Positions 48,238 to 56,868 of a stretch of 64,000 bases of DNA are shown here, one piece after another. The stretch is from assembly GCF_011009015.1 (NCBI RefSeq), contig NZ_CP048878.1:857501-921500 (forward strand), written 5' to 3'. The translations under genes and the position numbers were made by a program. This stretch comes from Spartinivicinus ruber. GTDB taxonomy: Bacteria; Pseudomonadota; Gammaproteobacteria; Pseudomonadales; Zooshikellaceae. The notes beneath the pieces are model-generated. The model was given only the letters and a program-made list of their open reading frames with translations. It was not told where the DNA came from and made no database searches. The stretch's first letter is position 1, and the number at the start of each line of letters is the position of its first letter.

Positions 48238-48369
48238 TAAGAGTCATAATAAACAAATCACTATGACGTCTGGTGCGCACATTATTAAGCTAATTTGGTG
48301 ATTTTTTTGTGAAAACATCGTTTTCACCTGTTTTTTTCTGATTCTAGTAAATATCGAACTGTGGTTTTT

Positions 48370-48729
48370 TTAACCACTTTTGGTAATATCAATGAAACGC
48401 TCACCCCATGAGCATAACATATTTAAAATAGGCCTTAACTCGTCAGCTAGTTTGGTACTTTTGTATTCAACTTTAGGAGGGACTTCAGCATAAACTTTTC
48501 GCTCTATCAGGTGGTCTGCTTCCAGTTCACGTAACTGCTGAGTCAACATCTTCTGAGTTATTTTGGGAATCTGTTTCTTTAGCTCGCCAAATCTTAAAGT
48601 ATTGTCTCTAAGGTGAAATAAGATAATCAACTTCCATTTTCCTCCAATTGCGTTCATTGCTGTGATTATCGGGCAGTCTAAATTTTCAAGATCACAATTA
48701 TTATTTGTTAACTCATTGTTTTTATTCAT
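48370..48729 (-). CDS. HxlR-family transcriptional regulator
   Basis: A 119-residue winged-helix regulator. The HxlR signature is clear: CPIITAMNAIGGKWKLIILFHLRDNTLRFGELKKQIP, seen here as the pieces CPIITAMNAIGGKW and LRFGELKKQIP, then KMLTQQLRELEADHLIERKVYAEVPPKVEY. A conserved N-terminal Cys (Cys19, just before PIITAMNAIGG) is often redox-sensing in this family. It diverges from the metallo-beta-lactamase-fold gene with about 277 bp between starts, and inverted repeats in that gap are candidate operators. I infer it controls the redox genes to its right. Confidence 0.93.
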   Translation of the reverse strand: MNKNNELTNNNCDLENLDCPIITAMNAIGGKWKLIILFHLRDNTLRFGELKKQIPKITQKMLTQQLRELEADHLIERKVYAEVPPKVEYKSTKLADELRPILNMLCSWGERFIDITKSG

Positions 48730-48794
48730 AGGTAACTTTTTCCATACTTAAACACATTTTTGTGCCTACTTGACCTTAATTTACTGTATCACTA

Positions 48795-48838
48795 TGGTAT
48801 ATAAAACATACCAAGGGTGGTTTATACACTATGTATAA
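48795..48838. promoter_or_regulatory. Candidate HxlR operators
   Basis: Two dyads lie between the divergent genes: tggtat-N7-atacca at 48795-48813 and ttatac-N5-gtataa at 48822-48838. Both match the AT-rich inverted-repeat style of HxlR-type operators and sit 65-110 bp from the regulator's start. A direct assignment is inference. Confidence 0.5.
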
Positions 48839-49006
48839 TTATTATACTATGAGAATAACATAAATACCCTTAATTGGTAAGTTATCTAAAAAGCAACAAA
48901 TACCATCAGAAATGACTAAAACAGTCAGCAGATGGCTTCACAACATAACTCTTATGAAGTACGAAGATAGGGTTATAACCACTAAGTAAATATAAAGTAG
49001 GAAACA

Positions 49007-50023
49007 ATGAAAAGGATTAATAAGAAGAAGGTACTAGTGTCTGTATTTGCTCTGTCTTTAGTTGGGAGTACAACAGCTGCAGAGTTTATCTACAAACCTG
49101 CATCTCCTATAGAAATTGCTTCTGATTTGCAGAAGATTGAAGGAGGGCAACTTGATCGATATCACAAGCCATTTGAAATTCAACGGCTGAGTGAAAATGT
49201 CTATTGGGTATCTGTATCCTATTACAATGTTACTGTAATTGTAGGCCAAAATTCAGTCTTACTTATTGATGCGCCTATGTGGGGAGGCAAGCGGGTACTT
49301 GATGCGATTAAAACAATAACAGATAAACCACTGAGTGCTATTGTTTACTCTCATTCACACGCAGATCATGTTGGTGGTGTAGGAGAAATCATTGAAGAAC
49401 TTGGTAACAGAGTTATTGATTTGTATGCAACTGAAGAAGTTAGAAATTCGTTTATTGCTCATAAGATGAATATGCCAGAGCCAACAAAAATTATTTCTAA
49501 TAGAATAAATTTTGAGGGGCATGATATAAAGGTAAATAAAACCCTTATTGGACATGCGTCAGACAATACGATATTTTTGATTAAAGATGGAAACCGCAAG
49601 ATATTACATGCTGTTGATATAGTTCATCCTGATCAATTAGAGTTCAGAAATTTTTCATTAGCTGAAGATCCCATATTGTACCAAAACGATATAGATACTT
49701 TATTAAGTATGGATTGGGATGTTATGGTAACAGGTCATAGTAACCTAGGGTATAAAGAGGATGTTAAGTTTTTGCAAGGGTATATTTCAGATATCCGAAA
49801 ATACTTACATGAAGGTTTTAAAACGACAAACCTTCATGACCACCTAAAAAGTGATGTGCCTTTTGAGTGGTATGACTCGTATAGCAGGGAGGTAATTGAC
49901 TATGCATATCGCTTATTATCTAAGAAATACCGGTTAGGTAGAGAAAAGGAGTTTGATATCAATGCAAGGACTCATATTGACGTTTATCTTTGGGAAATGA
50001 TATCCCGAGGTTTGACCCCCTAA
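49007..50023 (+). CDS. Secreted metallo-beta-lactamase-fold hydrolase
   Basis: A 338-residue protein with a signal peptide (cleavage near STTAAEF). The zinc motif is YSHSHADHVGG (about residues 114-124). Further ligands are the His in LIGHASDNT, the Asp in HAVDIVHPD and the His in VTGHSNLG. These are the five conserved motifs of the superfamily, so the fold and metal site are intact. The substrate is not identifiable; members hydrolyse beta-lactams, lactones, thioesters or oxidised compounds. It is divergent from HxlR and starts the redox gene group. Confidence 0.88.
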   Translation: MKRINKKKVLVSVFALSLVGSTTAAEFIYKPASPIEIASDLQKIEGGQLDRYHKPFEIQRLSENVYWVSVSYYNVTVIVGQNSVLLIDAPMWGGKRVLDAIKTITDKPLSAIVYSHSHADHVGGVGEIIEELGNRVIDLYATEEVRNSFIAHKMNMPEPTKIISNRINFEGHDIKVNKTLIGHASDNTIFLIKDGNRKILHAVDIVHPDQLEFRNFSLAEDPILYQNDIDTLLSMDWDVMVTGHSNLGYKEDVKFLQGYISDIRKYLHEGFKTTNLHDHLKSDVPFEWYDSYSREVIDYAYRLLSKKYRLGREKEFDINARTHIDVYLWEMISRGLTP

Positions 50024-50241
50024 TTGAGAAAGTAAGCCAGGCTGAGCTGTATTATGTGTAATGGTAATCATAATCCATTACACATAATATTAATTGTTAA
50101 TAAATATCCTTAAAACTAATAGCTAAGCAGTAGTTGAGTGAATCAATTTTGTTGGAATTTATTAACTTAAAGTTAGTAGTAAATTCTAGTCTTTAAAGAC
50201 ATAAAAATAAAGTATCTGATTTATTCTAAAATGAGAAAATA

Positions 50242-51240
50242 ATGAAAAAATTTACTGTTATTAATTTAATTCATCGTCCTGAGGGAAAAGTCATTAAACC
50301 TGAATTATTTGAGGTAATTCAAAAAAAATTACCTGCAGTAAATTCTGGTGAGTTTTTAGTCAAGCAAACTCATATGTCATTAGATCCTGCGATGATTGGA
50401 TGGATGAGTTCGGATACTAAAAGTTATATGCCACCAATAAAGCTTGGATCTGTAATGCGTAGCTCAGGCATAGGTGTGGTGGTTGAAAGTAAGAATACCG
50501 ATTTTGCTGTCGGTGATCGAGTAATGGGGCAAATGGGTTGGCAGGAATATTTAATCACAAATGGTAAAGCTATTAATAAAGTTGAAGTTCAATTACCTGA
50601 TGAAACCATTTTATCAGTTCTTGCACTACCAGGTTTAACAGCCACTCAAGGATTATTAAATATAGGTAAGCCTAAAAAAGGTGAAACTATTGTTGTCACT
50701 GGTGCTGGAGGTGCTGTTGGTTCAATCGTAGGTCAGCTTGCTAAAGCTAAAGGGTTAAATGTTATAGGAGTTGTTGGTAGTGATGAAAAAGCAGACTGGA
50801 TTATGAGTGAGTTGGGTTTTGATGGTGCGATTAACTATAAAACAGAAGCTTTTGATAGCCAATTAACCAAACTTACCCCTGATGGCATTGATTTATTCTA
50901 TGAAAACACAGGAGGCTTTATTCAGCAGCTGATTATTGATCGTATGAATCCTCATGGTCGAGTCATTGTCTGTGGTTTAATTGCTGACTATGGTAAGGCC
51001 GTGCCAGCAGCTGGGCCAAGCTGGATGAATGTGATTAAAAGGCGACTAAGTATACAAGGTTTTACTATGACTGACCATTACAAAGATATACCAAGCTTAT
51101 TAACGAAACTGACTCCTTATGTTGTGCAGGGTAAAATTAAGCATCGTTCTCATATAATAGAAGGTTTAGAGTCTGCAATCACCGGATTGAATTTACTCTT
51201 TACTGGTGAGAATAGAGGTAAACTAATAGTAAAGTTATAG
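50242..51240 (+). CDS. NADP-dependent MDR reductase, CurA/leukotriene-reductase-like
   Basis: A 332-residue zinc-independent medium-chain reductase. The N-terminal half has the family pattern LDPAMIGWMS and GIGVVVESKNTDFAVGDRVMG. The Rossmann segment has VTGAGGAVGSIVGQLAKAKG and IGVVGSDEKADWI. Members such as CurA reduce alpha,beta-unsaturated carbonyls (curcumin, leukotriene and acyl enones) using NADPH. The gene is followed after 24 bp by a peroxiredoxin-like gene, so the two form an operon. The HxlR regulator upstream fits an electrophile or oxidant response. Confidence 0.9.
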   Translation: MKKFTVINLIHRPEGKVIKPELFEVIQKKLPAVNSGEFLVKQTHMSLDPAMIGWMSSDTKSYMPPIKLGSVMRSSGIGVVVESKNTDFAVGDRVMGQMGWQEYLITNGKAINKVEVQLPDETILSVLALPGLTATQGLLNIGKPKKGETIVVTGAGGAVGSIVGQLAKAKGLNVIGVVGSDEKADWIMSELGFDGAINYKTEAFDSQLTKLTPDGIDLFYENTGGFIQQLIIDRMNPHGRVIVCGLIADYGKAVPAAGPSWMNVIKRRLSIQGFTMTDHYKDIPSLLTKLTPYVVQGKIKHRSHIIEGLESAITGLNLLFTGENRGKLIVKL

Positions 51241-51264
51241 TATAATTTTTTAGAAAATAGTTTT

Positions 51265-51810
51265 ATGTATAGTAAAAAAATAGTGGCTGGCTCACGCTTT
51301 CCTGTATTAAATACAATACTAGAAAACCTCAGCCAAGAAGAACTTGGTAAACCTGGTGGTAGCTTTGACTGGAAAATGATAGTAGCTTATCGAGGAAAGC
51401 ATTGCCCATTGTGTACAAAGTATTTAAATGAGTTGCAAGAATTTAAACAAAGATTGGAGAAAATTGGAATTGACCTAATAGCTGTTTCTGCAGATAGTAA
51501 AGAGCAACTAGAAGATCATAAAAAGCAATTAATAGTAAATTTTAAATTGGCTTATGGTTTGACTATTGAGCAAATGCAACAACTGGGTCTATATCTTTCA
51601 TATCCACGATCAGAGCAGGAAACAGACCATGTTTTTTCAGAGCCTGGTTTATTTATTGTTAATAATGAAGGTAATATTCAAGTTGTGGATATCTCAAATA
51701 ATCCATTTGTACGTCCTGAACTTGAATCATTAGTACGTGGGCTGGAGTGGATTAGAGAACCGAGTAATCAATATCCTGCACGTGGAACCTATTACTATGA
51801 AGGCGATTAG
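51265..51810 (+). CDS. Peroxiredoxin-like (AhpC/TSA) protein
   Basis: A 181-residue thioredoxin-fold protein. WKMIVAYRGKHCPLCTKYL shows the strand before the active site; the motif is HCPLC, with two Cys, where peroxiredoxins usually have one in PxxxTxxC. The rest (DLIAVSADSKEQLEDHKKQL, then EPGLFIVNNEGNIQVVDI) fits the AhpC/TSA-type redoxin domain. It is co-transcribed with the reductase 24 bp upstream. Function as a peroxidase or disulphide reductase is inference. Confidence 0.82.
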   Translation: MYSKKIVAGSRFPVLNTILENLSQEELGKPGGSFDWKMIVAYRGKHCPLCTKYLNELQEFKQRLEKIGIDLIAVSADSKEQLEDHKKQLIVNFKLAYGLTIEQMQQLGLYLSYPRSEQETDHVFSEPGLFIVNNEGNIQVVDISNNPFVRPELESLVRGLEWIREPSNQYPARGTYYYEGD

Positions 51811-51996
51811 TCAATATTGCTGCTAAAAGTTTCATTTGTTTAGTCATTTTATTTTGCAGAGTCTTACTGCCAACTAGATACGGTACACCAAAGTACCCAA
51901 GATTAAACCACTCAAGTGGAGTATTGCAGGGAAACTATTTAGTGCCTGACAGAAAAAGCCGTAAATTGCTCTTAGGATTATAAATTGTTTAACAAT

Positions 51997-52022
51997 AGCT
52001 ATTTTTGCTAGCAAAAATAGCT
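51997..52022 (-). terminator. Perfect palindrome at the element's 3' end
   Basis: A 26-bp exact palindrome whose arms carry agctattttt and aaaaatagct lies just inside the left end, about 125 bp after the transposase stop on the minus strand. It probably stops transcription into or out of the element. Confidence 0.55.
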
Positions 52023-52147
52023 TTCCAGTAAAAATAGGGTTTTTTATCCACAAGAAAGGGTGGAGTTGCTTAATTTTAAGCAGGCTGCCCCCTCTAGAGT
52101 GACTTTATGACTAGATGATAATGCTTTGTTTATTGGCAAAATATTTA

Positions 52148-53609
52148 TTACGCGGCTTTTCGACGTGAACTTTTTGCTTGGCGATAGCGTTTTTCTTTTT
52201 CTTGTTGGTAAAGAATAACCCCTAACTTTTGGATATTCCGTCCCAACACGGCCAGTGACACATAGCGCTTAAACCCACGAATGCTATGGTCAGGGCATCG
52301 ATCAAGTCCATGGACTTCTAGGGCATTAATGGCAGACTCTACAGCTGAATGTTGTTTTCTTGCTTTTTTAAACTGGTCTTCATTTTCATCTGCTTTTTCT
52401 TTAACTGTTAAACGCCCTTTTTTAGGTAGCACAACCTGATCTAATTCTTTCTCCAATTTCAATTGGTTTTTCGATGAATAAAAGCCTTTATCAAAGCTAC
52501 ACTGACGGAGTAAAGGAAATTTAGCCTTTGTGGCTTTCACCATGTCTACTGCTACGTCGACATCTTGCTCATTTTCCATCACGCGATGGTACAGAATAAA
52601 ACCTGCTTGGCTCTCTAGTACACAGACTTTGATGCCTAATTCAACAGGCACGCCAGCCTTACCTTTACTTATCCACTCTGTATGTGGTTGAAAAATTGAA
52701 TACACTTTTTCATCTTGGGGGATGACTTCTCCTTCAATCACCCGTCGCCAGCATTGAGAGGCTTGGCGTTGCCCATGGCTCAGGTAATGATGAATGTTTC
52801 GTAACTCCCAGACCGGCGCAGACAATGCTGATAATTTGGCTAAGGTGTATTGGGCCTTTTGCATAAGCCCTTTGGCGTGGGTGACATAGTGCCGATAGGC
52901 AGCCTGCTTGGCTGCCGCTGATTTTTTACCTTTCGCTTGATTGCTTTTCTGCGCTTGTCTGAAACATCTTTTAAGTGCCTTTAAATTATACCGATATTGT
53001 CGCCAATCACTCAGCCCGTAGCATTCACATAGCCGACTGATCAGCAATATCACTTTTCGTAAAGCATCCCATAATAAATGAATATCGGTAGGGTAATGGA
53101 CCGTCGTTTTAACTACAAATGAGTCACAGCGGCCCCGCAAGCTTTCTTCAGTGTTTTTTTTAACAGGGCATGACCTGACTCAACCACGAGGGTATTAATT
53201 TTATCTAGCATCTCCGGGTTAGCAGCGGGACATTATCTTTGAGTGTTTGGATATGGTAGGGCGTTAAATCTTCCCAATGCTCTCCATGACCCAACATGGC
53301 CCTGATGGTTCGATGTTGATTCACCAGTTCATGCAAACGGTCAAAATCACAATTTAAATTCAGCCGGAGTATCCCCATCACCAGTATTTTCCACCAATCC
53401 ATCCCAGGGCGCCCTAGCATTGGGTTGGCCCGGCTGGCCATCTCCTCTTCAATAATGCTAAACACCTGGTTTCGAAGCTCATCAGTACAATACAGGTGTT
53501 GTAAGCCTCTCAGCGCTTGGGGAATATCATCTCGGGATTTAGGGTCAAAATGAATCGTTGAGATGTCTGTTTGACCAAACTGAAGTTGAGGGTTGTGTAC
53601 GTGCCGCAT
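52148..53609 (-). pseudogene. Transposase of the ISNCY-like element, two frames broken
   Basis: The N-terminal part (53609-53205, 134 residues) has the DDIPQALRGLQHLY, NPMLGRPGMDWWKILVMG and DFDRLHELVNQHRTIR motifs. The C-terminal part (53140-52148) has WISKGKAGVPVELGIKV, CSFDKGFYSS and the HSAVESAINALEVHG block with its catalytic Glu. Two events separate them. Near 53207 one C is missing, changing LLTPEML into LLTRRC-stop. Near 53153 a run of eight A marks a site where a -1 shift joins LLKK to NTEES. The first is a mutation; the second may be a normal programmed shift. Confidence 0.85.
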
Positions 53610-53763
53610 ACTGTTGTATCCACCGAAGTTTTGCCTATTTTAACTGAAAAATGGCTGATTTTAAGCATTCTCCAAACATAAGGCTGTAAACTTCAGGTGG
53701 TGTTTACGTATGGTAAGCCTTGTCAATGAAGGGATTAAGGAGTTTTCGGTCAGGCACTATTTA

Positions 53764-54062
53764 GTACTAAAGACATATGGGGTGTTAGGCTTGTTTAAAC
53801 TGTATTCGAGTGTTGTTGCAGAGCTGGTGGTTATTTTGAAGGTAGCCACTGGTGACGATAGTCGTTCTAGTGCAGGAATACATAACGGCATTTAAGTGAG
53901 TTAGATCAGAACTAACTCACTTAAGCGTGTTTTTTTCGGTCTATCGTGTCTTCAAATAGCCATTCACAATGTGCTTGCATGACTTCACCAGGTCAGGGCT
54001 GACACACCTGTGATTTGGGCGTTTTGTGAGTGTCTTGTTAAAACAAGAAGCTTGTTCTTATT
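53764..54062. other. Scar and spacer after the ISNCY-like element
   Basis: No gene with a recognisable family is present. When the element and one tattta copy are removed, a frame of about 55 codons stays open up to a TAA at 53893-53895, but it has no good start and no similarity that I recognise. A strong terminator follows at 53892-53936. Confidence 0.35.
53892..53936 (+). terminator. Rho-independent terminator
   Basis: A perfect 13-bp stem (53892-53904 with 53912-53924) with a 7-base loop is followed by gcgtg and seven T (53930-53936). It is among the strongest terminators in the window and reads rightwards. It must have belonged to a gene now disrupted by the ISNCY-like element. Confidence 0.85.
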
Positions 54063-54108
54063 GCTGCAAACTAGGATTTGAACCTGGGACCTGCCGATCA
54101 TGAAGTGA
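54063..54108 (-). other. tRNA 3'-half-like sequence (copy 1)
   Basis: Read leftwards, the sequence has an anticodon-loop-like ttCATga, a variable segment, and a T-arm with the loop ggttcaaatcc closed by a stem. The 5' half with the D-arm is absent. It matches the fragment at 54841-54882 at most positions. It lies after the terminator of the cystatin-like gene. A functional tRNA is not possible. Confidence 0.6.
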
Positions 54109-54133
54109 TAAGTAATCTAAAAATAAATAAAAA

Positions 54134-54151
54134 GCCCCAAAATAATGGGGC
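54134..54151 (-). terminator. Terminator of the cystatin-like gene
   Basis: Stem gcccc/ggggc (54134-54138 with 54147-54151), with a T-rich run on the minus strand immediately after it (54122-54133). It lies 56 bp after the stop codon of the cystatin-like gene. Confidence 0.85.
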
Positions 54152-54206
54152 CTCATAGGGTGATTTATTTATTAGGAGTTAATAAAAATTGATTGTCTAT
54201 TAGTTA

Positions 54207-54584
54207 TTACTCTGAAATGTCAGTGATGGATAGAAGCTCTAACTCTCCGTCAAGAGATTGGTAGACTTTGATAACAACAGCATAGGGAGCGGCATCGGGA
54301 TAAGTAGGTTGTGCATTACAAATGAACTTATAGTTAGTACCTGCAACGACTTGGGTAGATACAGCAAAGGGTGTATATCCAACACCGACTAGACCATCTA
54401 AGGCTCGGTTAAATACAGTCATTTCATCACGACTTAAATCTGTTCTATATAGTGTCCAACCTCCAGGAATAACGGTATTTGCTAATGAAGCCGCTTCGTT
54501 AGCTCGATATTGATAATCAGAAAACTGTTGAGATAGTGCGATACCAGGTAGCAGGCAAAGTAGCAGTAATAATCGTTTAGTCAT
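54207..54584 (-). CDS. Secreted cystatin-like protein
   Basis: A 125-residue protein with a signal peptide (cleavage near GIALSQ). The mature part has GGW near its N-terminus (residues 41-43), a helix, the exact cystatin motif QVVAG (78-82) followed by TNYKFIC, and a later hairpin (YQSLDGELEL). In cystatins the N-terminal Gly and the QxVxG hairpin enter the active site of papain-type proteases, so this may inhibit cysteine proteases outside the cell. Cystatin domains are common in eukaryotes and scarce in bacteria. A second, broken copy follows at 54989-55353. Confidence 0.78.
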   Translation of the reverse strand: MTKRLLLLLCLLPGIALSQQFSDYQYRANEAASLANTVIPGGWTLYRTDLSRDEMTVFNRALDGLVGVGYTPFAVSTQVVAGTNYKFICNAQPTYPDAAPYAVVIKVYQSLDGELELLSITDISE

Positions 54585-54840
54585 ATCAAATTCCTTTTTG
54601 TCTGTAGTGATTGACGAAGCTTAGGGTAATACAAATGGTTAAATTTGATTTTCCTGATAACGACGGTAAATTGATTTAAAACAATAGAATATTAATAGTT
54701 ATTGATTAAAAGAATAAGATGCTACATCAGTACTTATGTATAAGTGTTCGATATTCTTTGAAAAAGTGCAAGACCTATATTAGGGCGAAAATTTACAGAT
54801 TTTTCTTGTTGTTAAACTTCAGTCAATAACTCAGCTGTTT
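54585..54840. other. Spacer between the two cystatin units
   Basis: About 255 bp, AT-rich, with no open frame and no hairpin of note. It separates the first cystatin-like gene from the tRNA-like fragment of the second unit. Confidence 0.35.
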
Positions 54841-54882
54841 CCCACCAAGACTTGAACCTGGTACCTGCTGATTATGAGTTGA
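54841..54882 (-). other. tRNA 3'-half-like sequence (copy 2)
   Basis: Read leftwards it has actCATaatc, then aggtaccagg, the T-loop ttcaagt and cttggtggg. The T-arm pairs well and the anticodon would be CAT. As in copy 1 the 5' half is absent. It follows the terminator of the second cystatin unit. The pair spaced about 780 bp apart shows that gene, terminator and tRNA-like piece were duplicated together. Confidence 0.6.
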
Positions 54883-54909
54883 GAAGTAAGTTAAAAAGCA
54901 AACAAAAAA

Positions 54910-54925
54910 GCCCCTGTGAAGGGGC
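54910..54925 (-). terminator. Terminator of the second cystatin unit
   Basis: Stem gcccc/ggggc with a 6-base loop (54910-54914 with 54921-54925) and six T on the minus strand at 54904-54909. It corresponds in position to the terminator of the first unit. Confidence 0.85.
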
Positions 54926-54988
54926 ATAAATGGAACTTTGTAGGGAATATATTTAACCAGGAAGAAGATAGATAGTGAACATTAGTTA

Positions 54989-55353
54989 TTATTGATCAAT
55001 TTCAGTAATTGTTAGGAACTCAGGCTCTCCCTGTAAGGGACGATGAACTTTTATTATTGCTAAACTGGGAGTTCCATTAATTGACTCTCCATTACAAATA
55101 AACTTGTAATTGATGCCTGCAACCACTTGGGTGGATACAGCAAAAGGAGTGTATTTGGTACCCATGAAGCCACTCATAGCCTTAGTAAAGACGTTATAGT
55201 CATCGCGGCTGATATATCAGTTCTATAAAGTGTCCAACCACCAGGAGTGAGAGTGTTTACTAATGAAGTAGCTTCATTATGATTGTCTAAAAGTTGTTGG
55301 CTGAGGGTAATTCCTGGAAGTAAGCAAATAACAAATAATAGTCTTTTAATTAT
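54989..55353 (-). pseudogene. Second cystatin-like gene, broken
   Basis: The copy reads LLPGITLSQQ, then GGWTLYRTDIS in one frame and YTPFAVSTQVVAGINYKFICN in another. The frames join if a duplicated 'at' near 55211-55218 (gatatatc against the expected gatatc) is removed, restoring DISRDDYNVFTKAM. The start is also lost: the codon at 55351-55353 is ATA where the first copy has ATG, with AAAAGGAA upstream. Two separate lesions show that it is inactive. Confidence 0.85.
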
Positions 55354-55744
55354 GAAGCAGTTCCTTTTGGTTTTGAAGTAACGAGTGCCAGGTTTAGCGC
55401 GGCTAGTGTGCCTCACCAAGCTTTTTGGGATAACACTTAAACTTCTGGGATAACAAGTGAGACTACTGGGACGACGTGGGTAACTAAAGGGATAAGTCAA
55501 GTATTTCAATTGAGTCTGTAAGATGAGATATATATTTAGAACTGGTGTTTCAGTGTATTGAGGTGCCAAACTATAAGAAATTCAAACAAATCATGGTTTT
55601 ATATAATTTATCTGGCATCTCATAGCATAGCTCTATTTTTTATAAGCTTGCTGATGAAGGGAGGAAAGTTGTAATGTTGAACCTCGTTAAAACTCCGTAG
55701 CTGAATATTTAGTGAATTCAGGAAACCTTACGGGGCTTTATATA
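55354..55744. other. Spacer without a recognisable gene
   Basis: About 390 bp. A few open frames exist but none with a recognisable start or family. Repeated gggata/ggacg words at 55420-55500 look like simple sequence drift. Confidence 0.3.
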
Positions 55745-55929
55745 GTGAGATAACGTAAATTGAACCTGTCCATCTAAGCAAATAATTCCTTCAGATTGTT
55801 GGATTGAATATTTCCTATCGCCGTACGGGTTGGTGGGGGCTGTGTGTTTATAATTAATATGTAGTTGGTAAGCATTATCTTGCAATTAAAATCATGTGAT
55901 TTAGCAATGTATTCTACATATTTTGCCAC
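55745..55929 (-). pseudogene. Fragment related to the membrane-anchored protein at 38288-39517
   Basis: Read leftwards in two frames, the sequence gives KYVEYIAKSHDFNCKIMLTNYIL and then NPYGDRKYSIQQSEG-ICLDG, which match YVEYVARLHDLSCKIALTNHML and NPYGDAKFSIQQSED-TCLDG of the intact gene. Only about the last 60 residues remain and a frameshift lies between the two blocks. The fragment is fused at its upstream side to the IS1-like piece. Confidence 0.8.
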
Positions 55930-56034
55930 AATTACGTGCTTTTCTGCTGGAATATGTCGGCTGTAAGCTTCCCAGTTATCTGTAGAAAATAACTTAATTC
56001 CAAAAGGCTTCATCCTTGCGAGAGTCGAGTACAT
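55930..56034 (-). pseudogene. IS1-type transposase (InsB) fragment
   Basis: About 35 residues, KPFGIKLFSTDNWEAYSRHIP then AEKHVI, match the InsB part of IS1 elements, including the TDxWxxY catalytic region. The rest of the element is gone. At about 55930 the reading frame passes without a break into the fragment of the 38288-type gene, giving a chimera of two unrelated sequences. Confidence 0.75.
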
Positions 56035-56040
56035 ATGTTA

Positions 56041-56847
56041 GGGCCTGTTAACACTAATGTTGTTACAATAGGCTCATGGAGATTACAACACAACAATTTA
56101 AAATGATCGAACACTTGCTGCCTGTTCAGCGCGGCAATGTAAAACTATCGAATATACAAGTACTCAACGCCGTTCTCTATGTTGCCGAGCATGGTTGTAA
56201 GTGGCGAGGGTTACCGAAATATTTTGGCAACTGCACAGCATTTATACACGCGTTAATCGATGGGCCAAAAAAGGTGTTTTAGATGATGTTTTTTTTGTAT
56301 TACAAGAAGCTGATGTCATCAATATCCAGGTTGACCTTGTGTCGCTCGATAGCACAATCATACAAGTTCATCCTGATGGTACAGACGCGTTAAAAAAAAC
56401 GGTCCACAAGCGATTGGTAAATCAAGAGGAGGATGGTCAACTAAAATTCACCTGGTAGCAGCAGATGATCAAACGGCGGTCACTTTTTCATTATCTCCAG
56501 GTCAAGCAGGTGATGCATCGGAAGGTAGAAAGCTATTAAAAAGGCTTGAAAACTTTGGCTGGGAAGGTGCGCACGTCATTATGGATAAAGCCTACGAAGG
56601 TGACGAAACCAGGCAACTCGTATTTGATTTAAATATGCAGCCTGTGGTTCCGCCAAAAAGTAATCGGTTATCACCTTGGAAGTATGATCGTGAAATGTAC
56701 AAGAAACGTAATGAAGTTGAACGCTTATTTCGTAGGCTAAAAGGCTTTAGACGTATATTCTCTCGATTTGAAAAATTAGATACTGCTTTTCGCTTTTTTA
56801 TTCACTTTGCACTTATCGTCGACAAACTAATTAGTGTTAACAGGCCC
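56041..56847 (+). mobile_element. IS5-family (IS427-like) element, 807 bp
   Basis: Perfect 18-bp inverted repeats (gggcctgttaacactaat) begin at 56041 and end at 56847. A 2-bp TA flanks both sides and could be the duplication. The left end abuts the IS1-like fragment and the right end is followed by 21 bp before the second IS1595 copy. The transposase has lost a base, so this copy should be inactive. Confidence 0.9.
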
Positions 56848-56850
56848 TAG
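56076..56850 (+). pseudogene. IS5-family transposase, frameshifted
   Basis: Three frames are needed. The first gives HLLPVQRGNVKLSNIQVLNAVLY and the CKWRGLPKYFGN motif. At about 56231 one G seems to be missing (aactgcac instead of aactggcac), and the frame continues as HSIYTRVNRWAKKGVL. A run of eight A at 56392-56399 is a classical -1 slippery site, after which GPQAIGKSRGGWSTKIH, DKAYEGDE and RNEVERLFRRLKGFRRI follow with the DDE residues. The A-run shift is normal for this group; the lost G is a mutation. Confidence 0.85.
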
Positions 56851-56868
56851 CTCATGAGCAAAAATGTA

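Larger units (their letters stand above)
51942..53757 (-). mobile_element. ISNCY-like insertion sequence (1816 bp), frameshifted
   Basis: The ends are inverted repeats: gtgcctgac followed by agaaaa at 51942 and gtcaggcac preceded by ttttcg at 53757. The duplication tattta occurs at 51936-51941 and 53758-53763. The element contains one transposase gene in two frames. A perfect 26-bp palindrome lies at 51997-52022. The transposase is broken, so the element is probably immobile by itself. Confidence 0.85.

Noticed and set aside
53710-53895. A 61-residue gene on the plus strand crossing the end of the ISNCY-like element.
   Set aside because: It begins inside the element and runs through the target duplication; without the element there is no good start and no family similarity.
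54063-54108. A functional tRNA gene.
   Set aside because: There is no acceptor or D-arm partner upstream; only the 3' half is recognisable.
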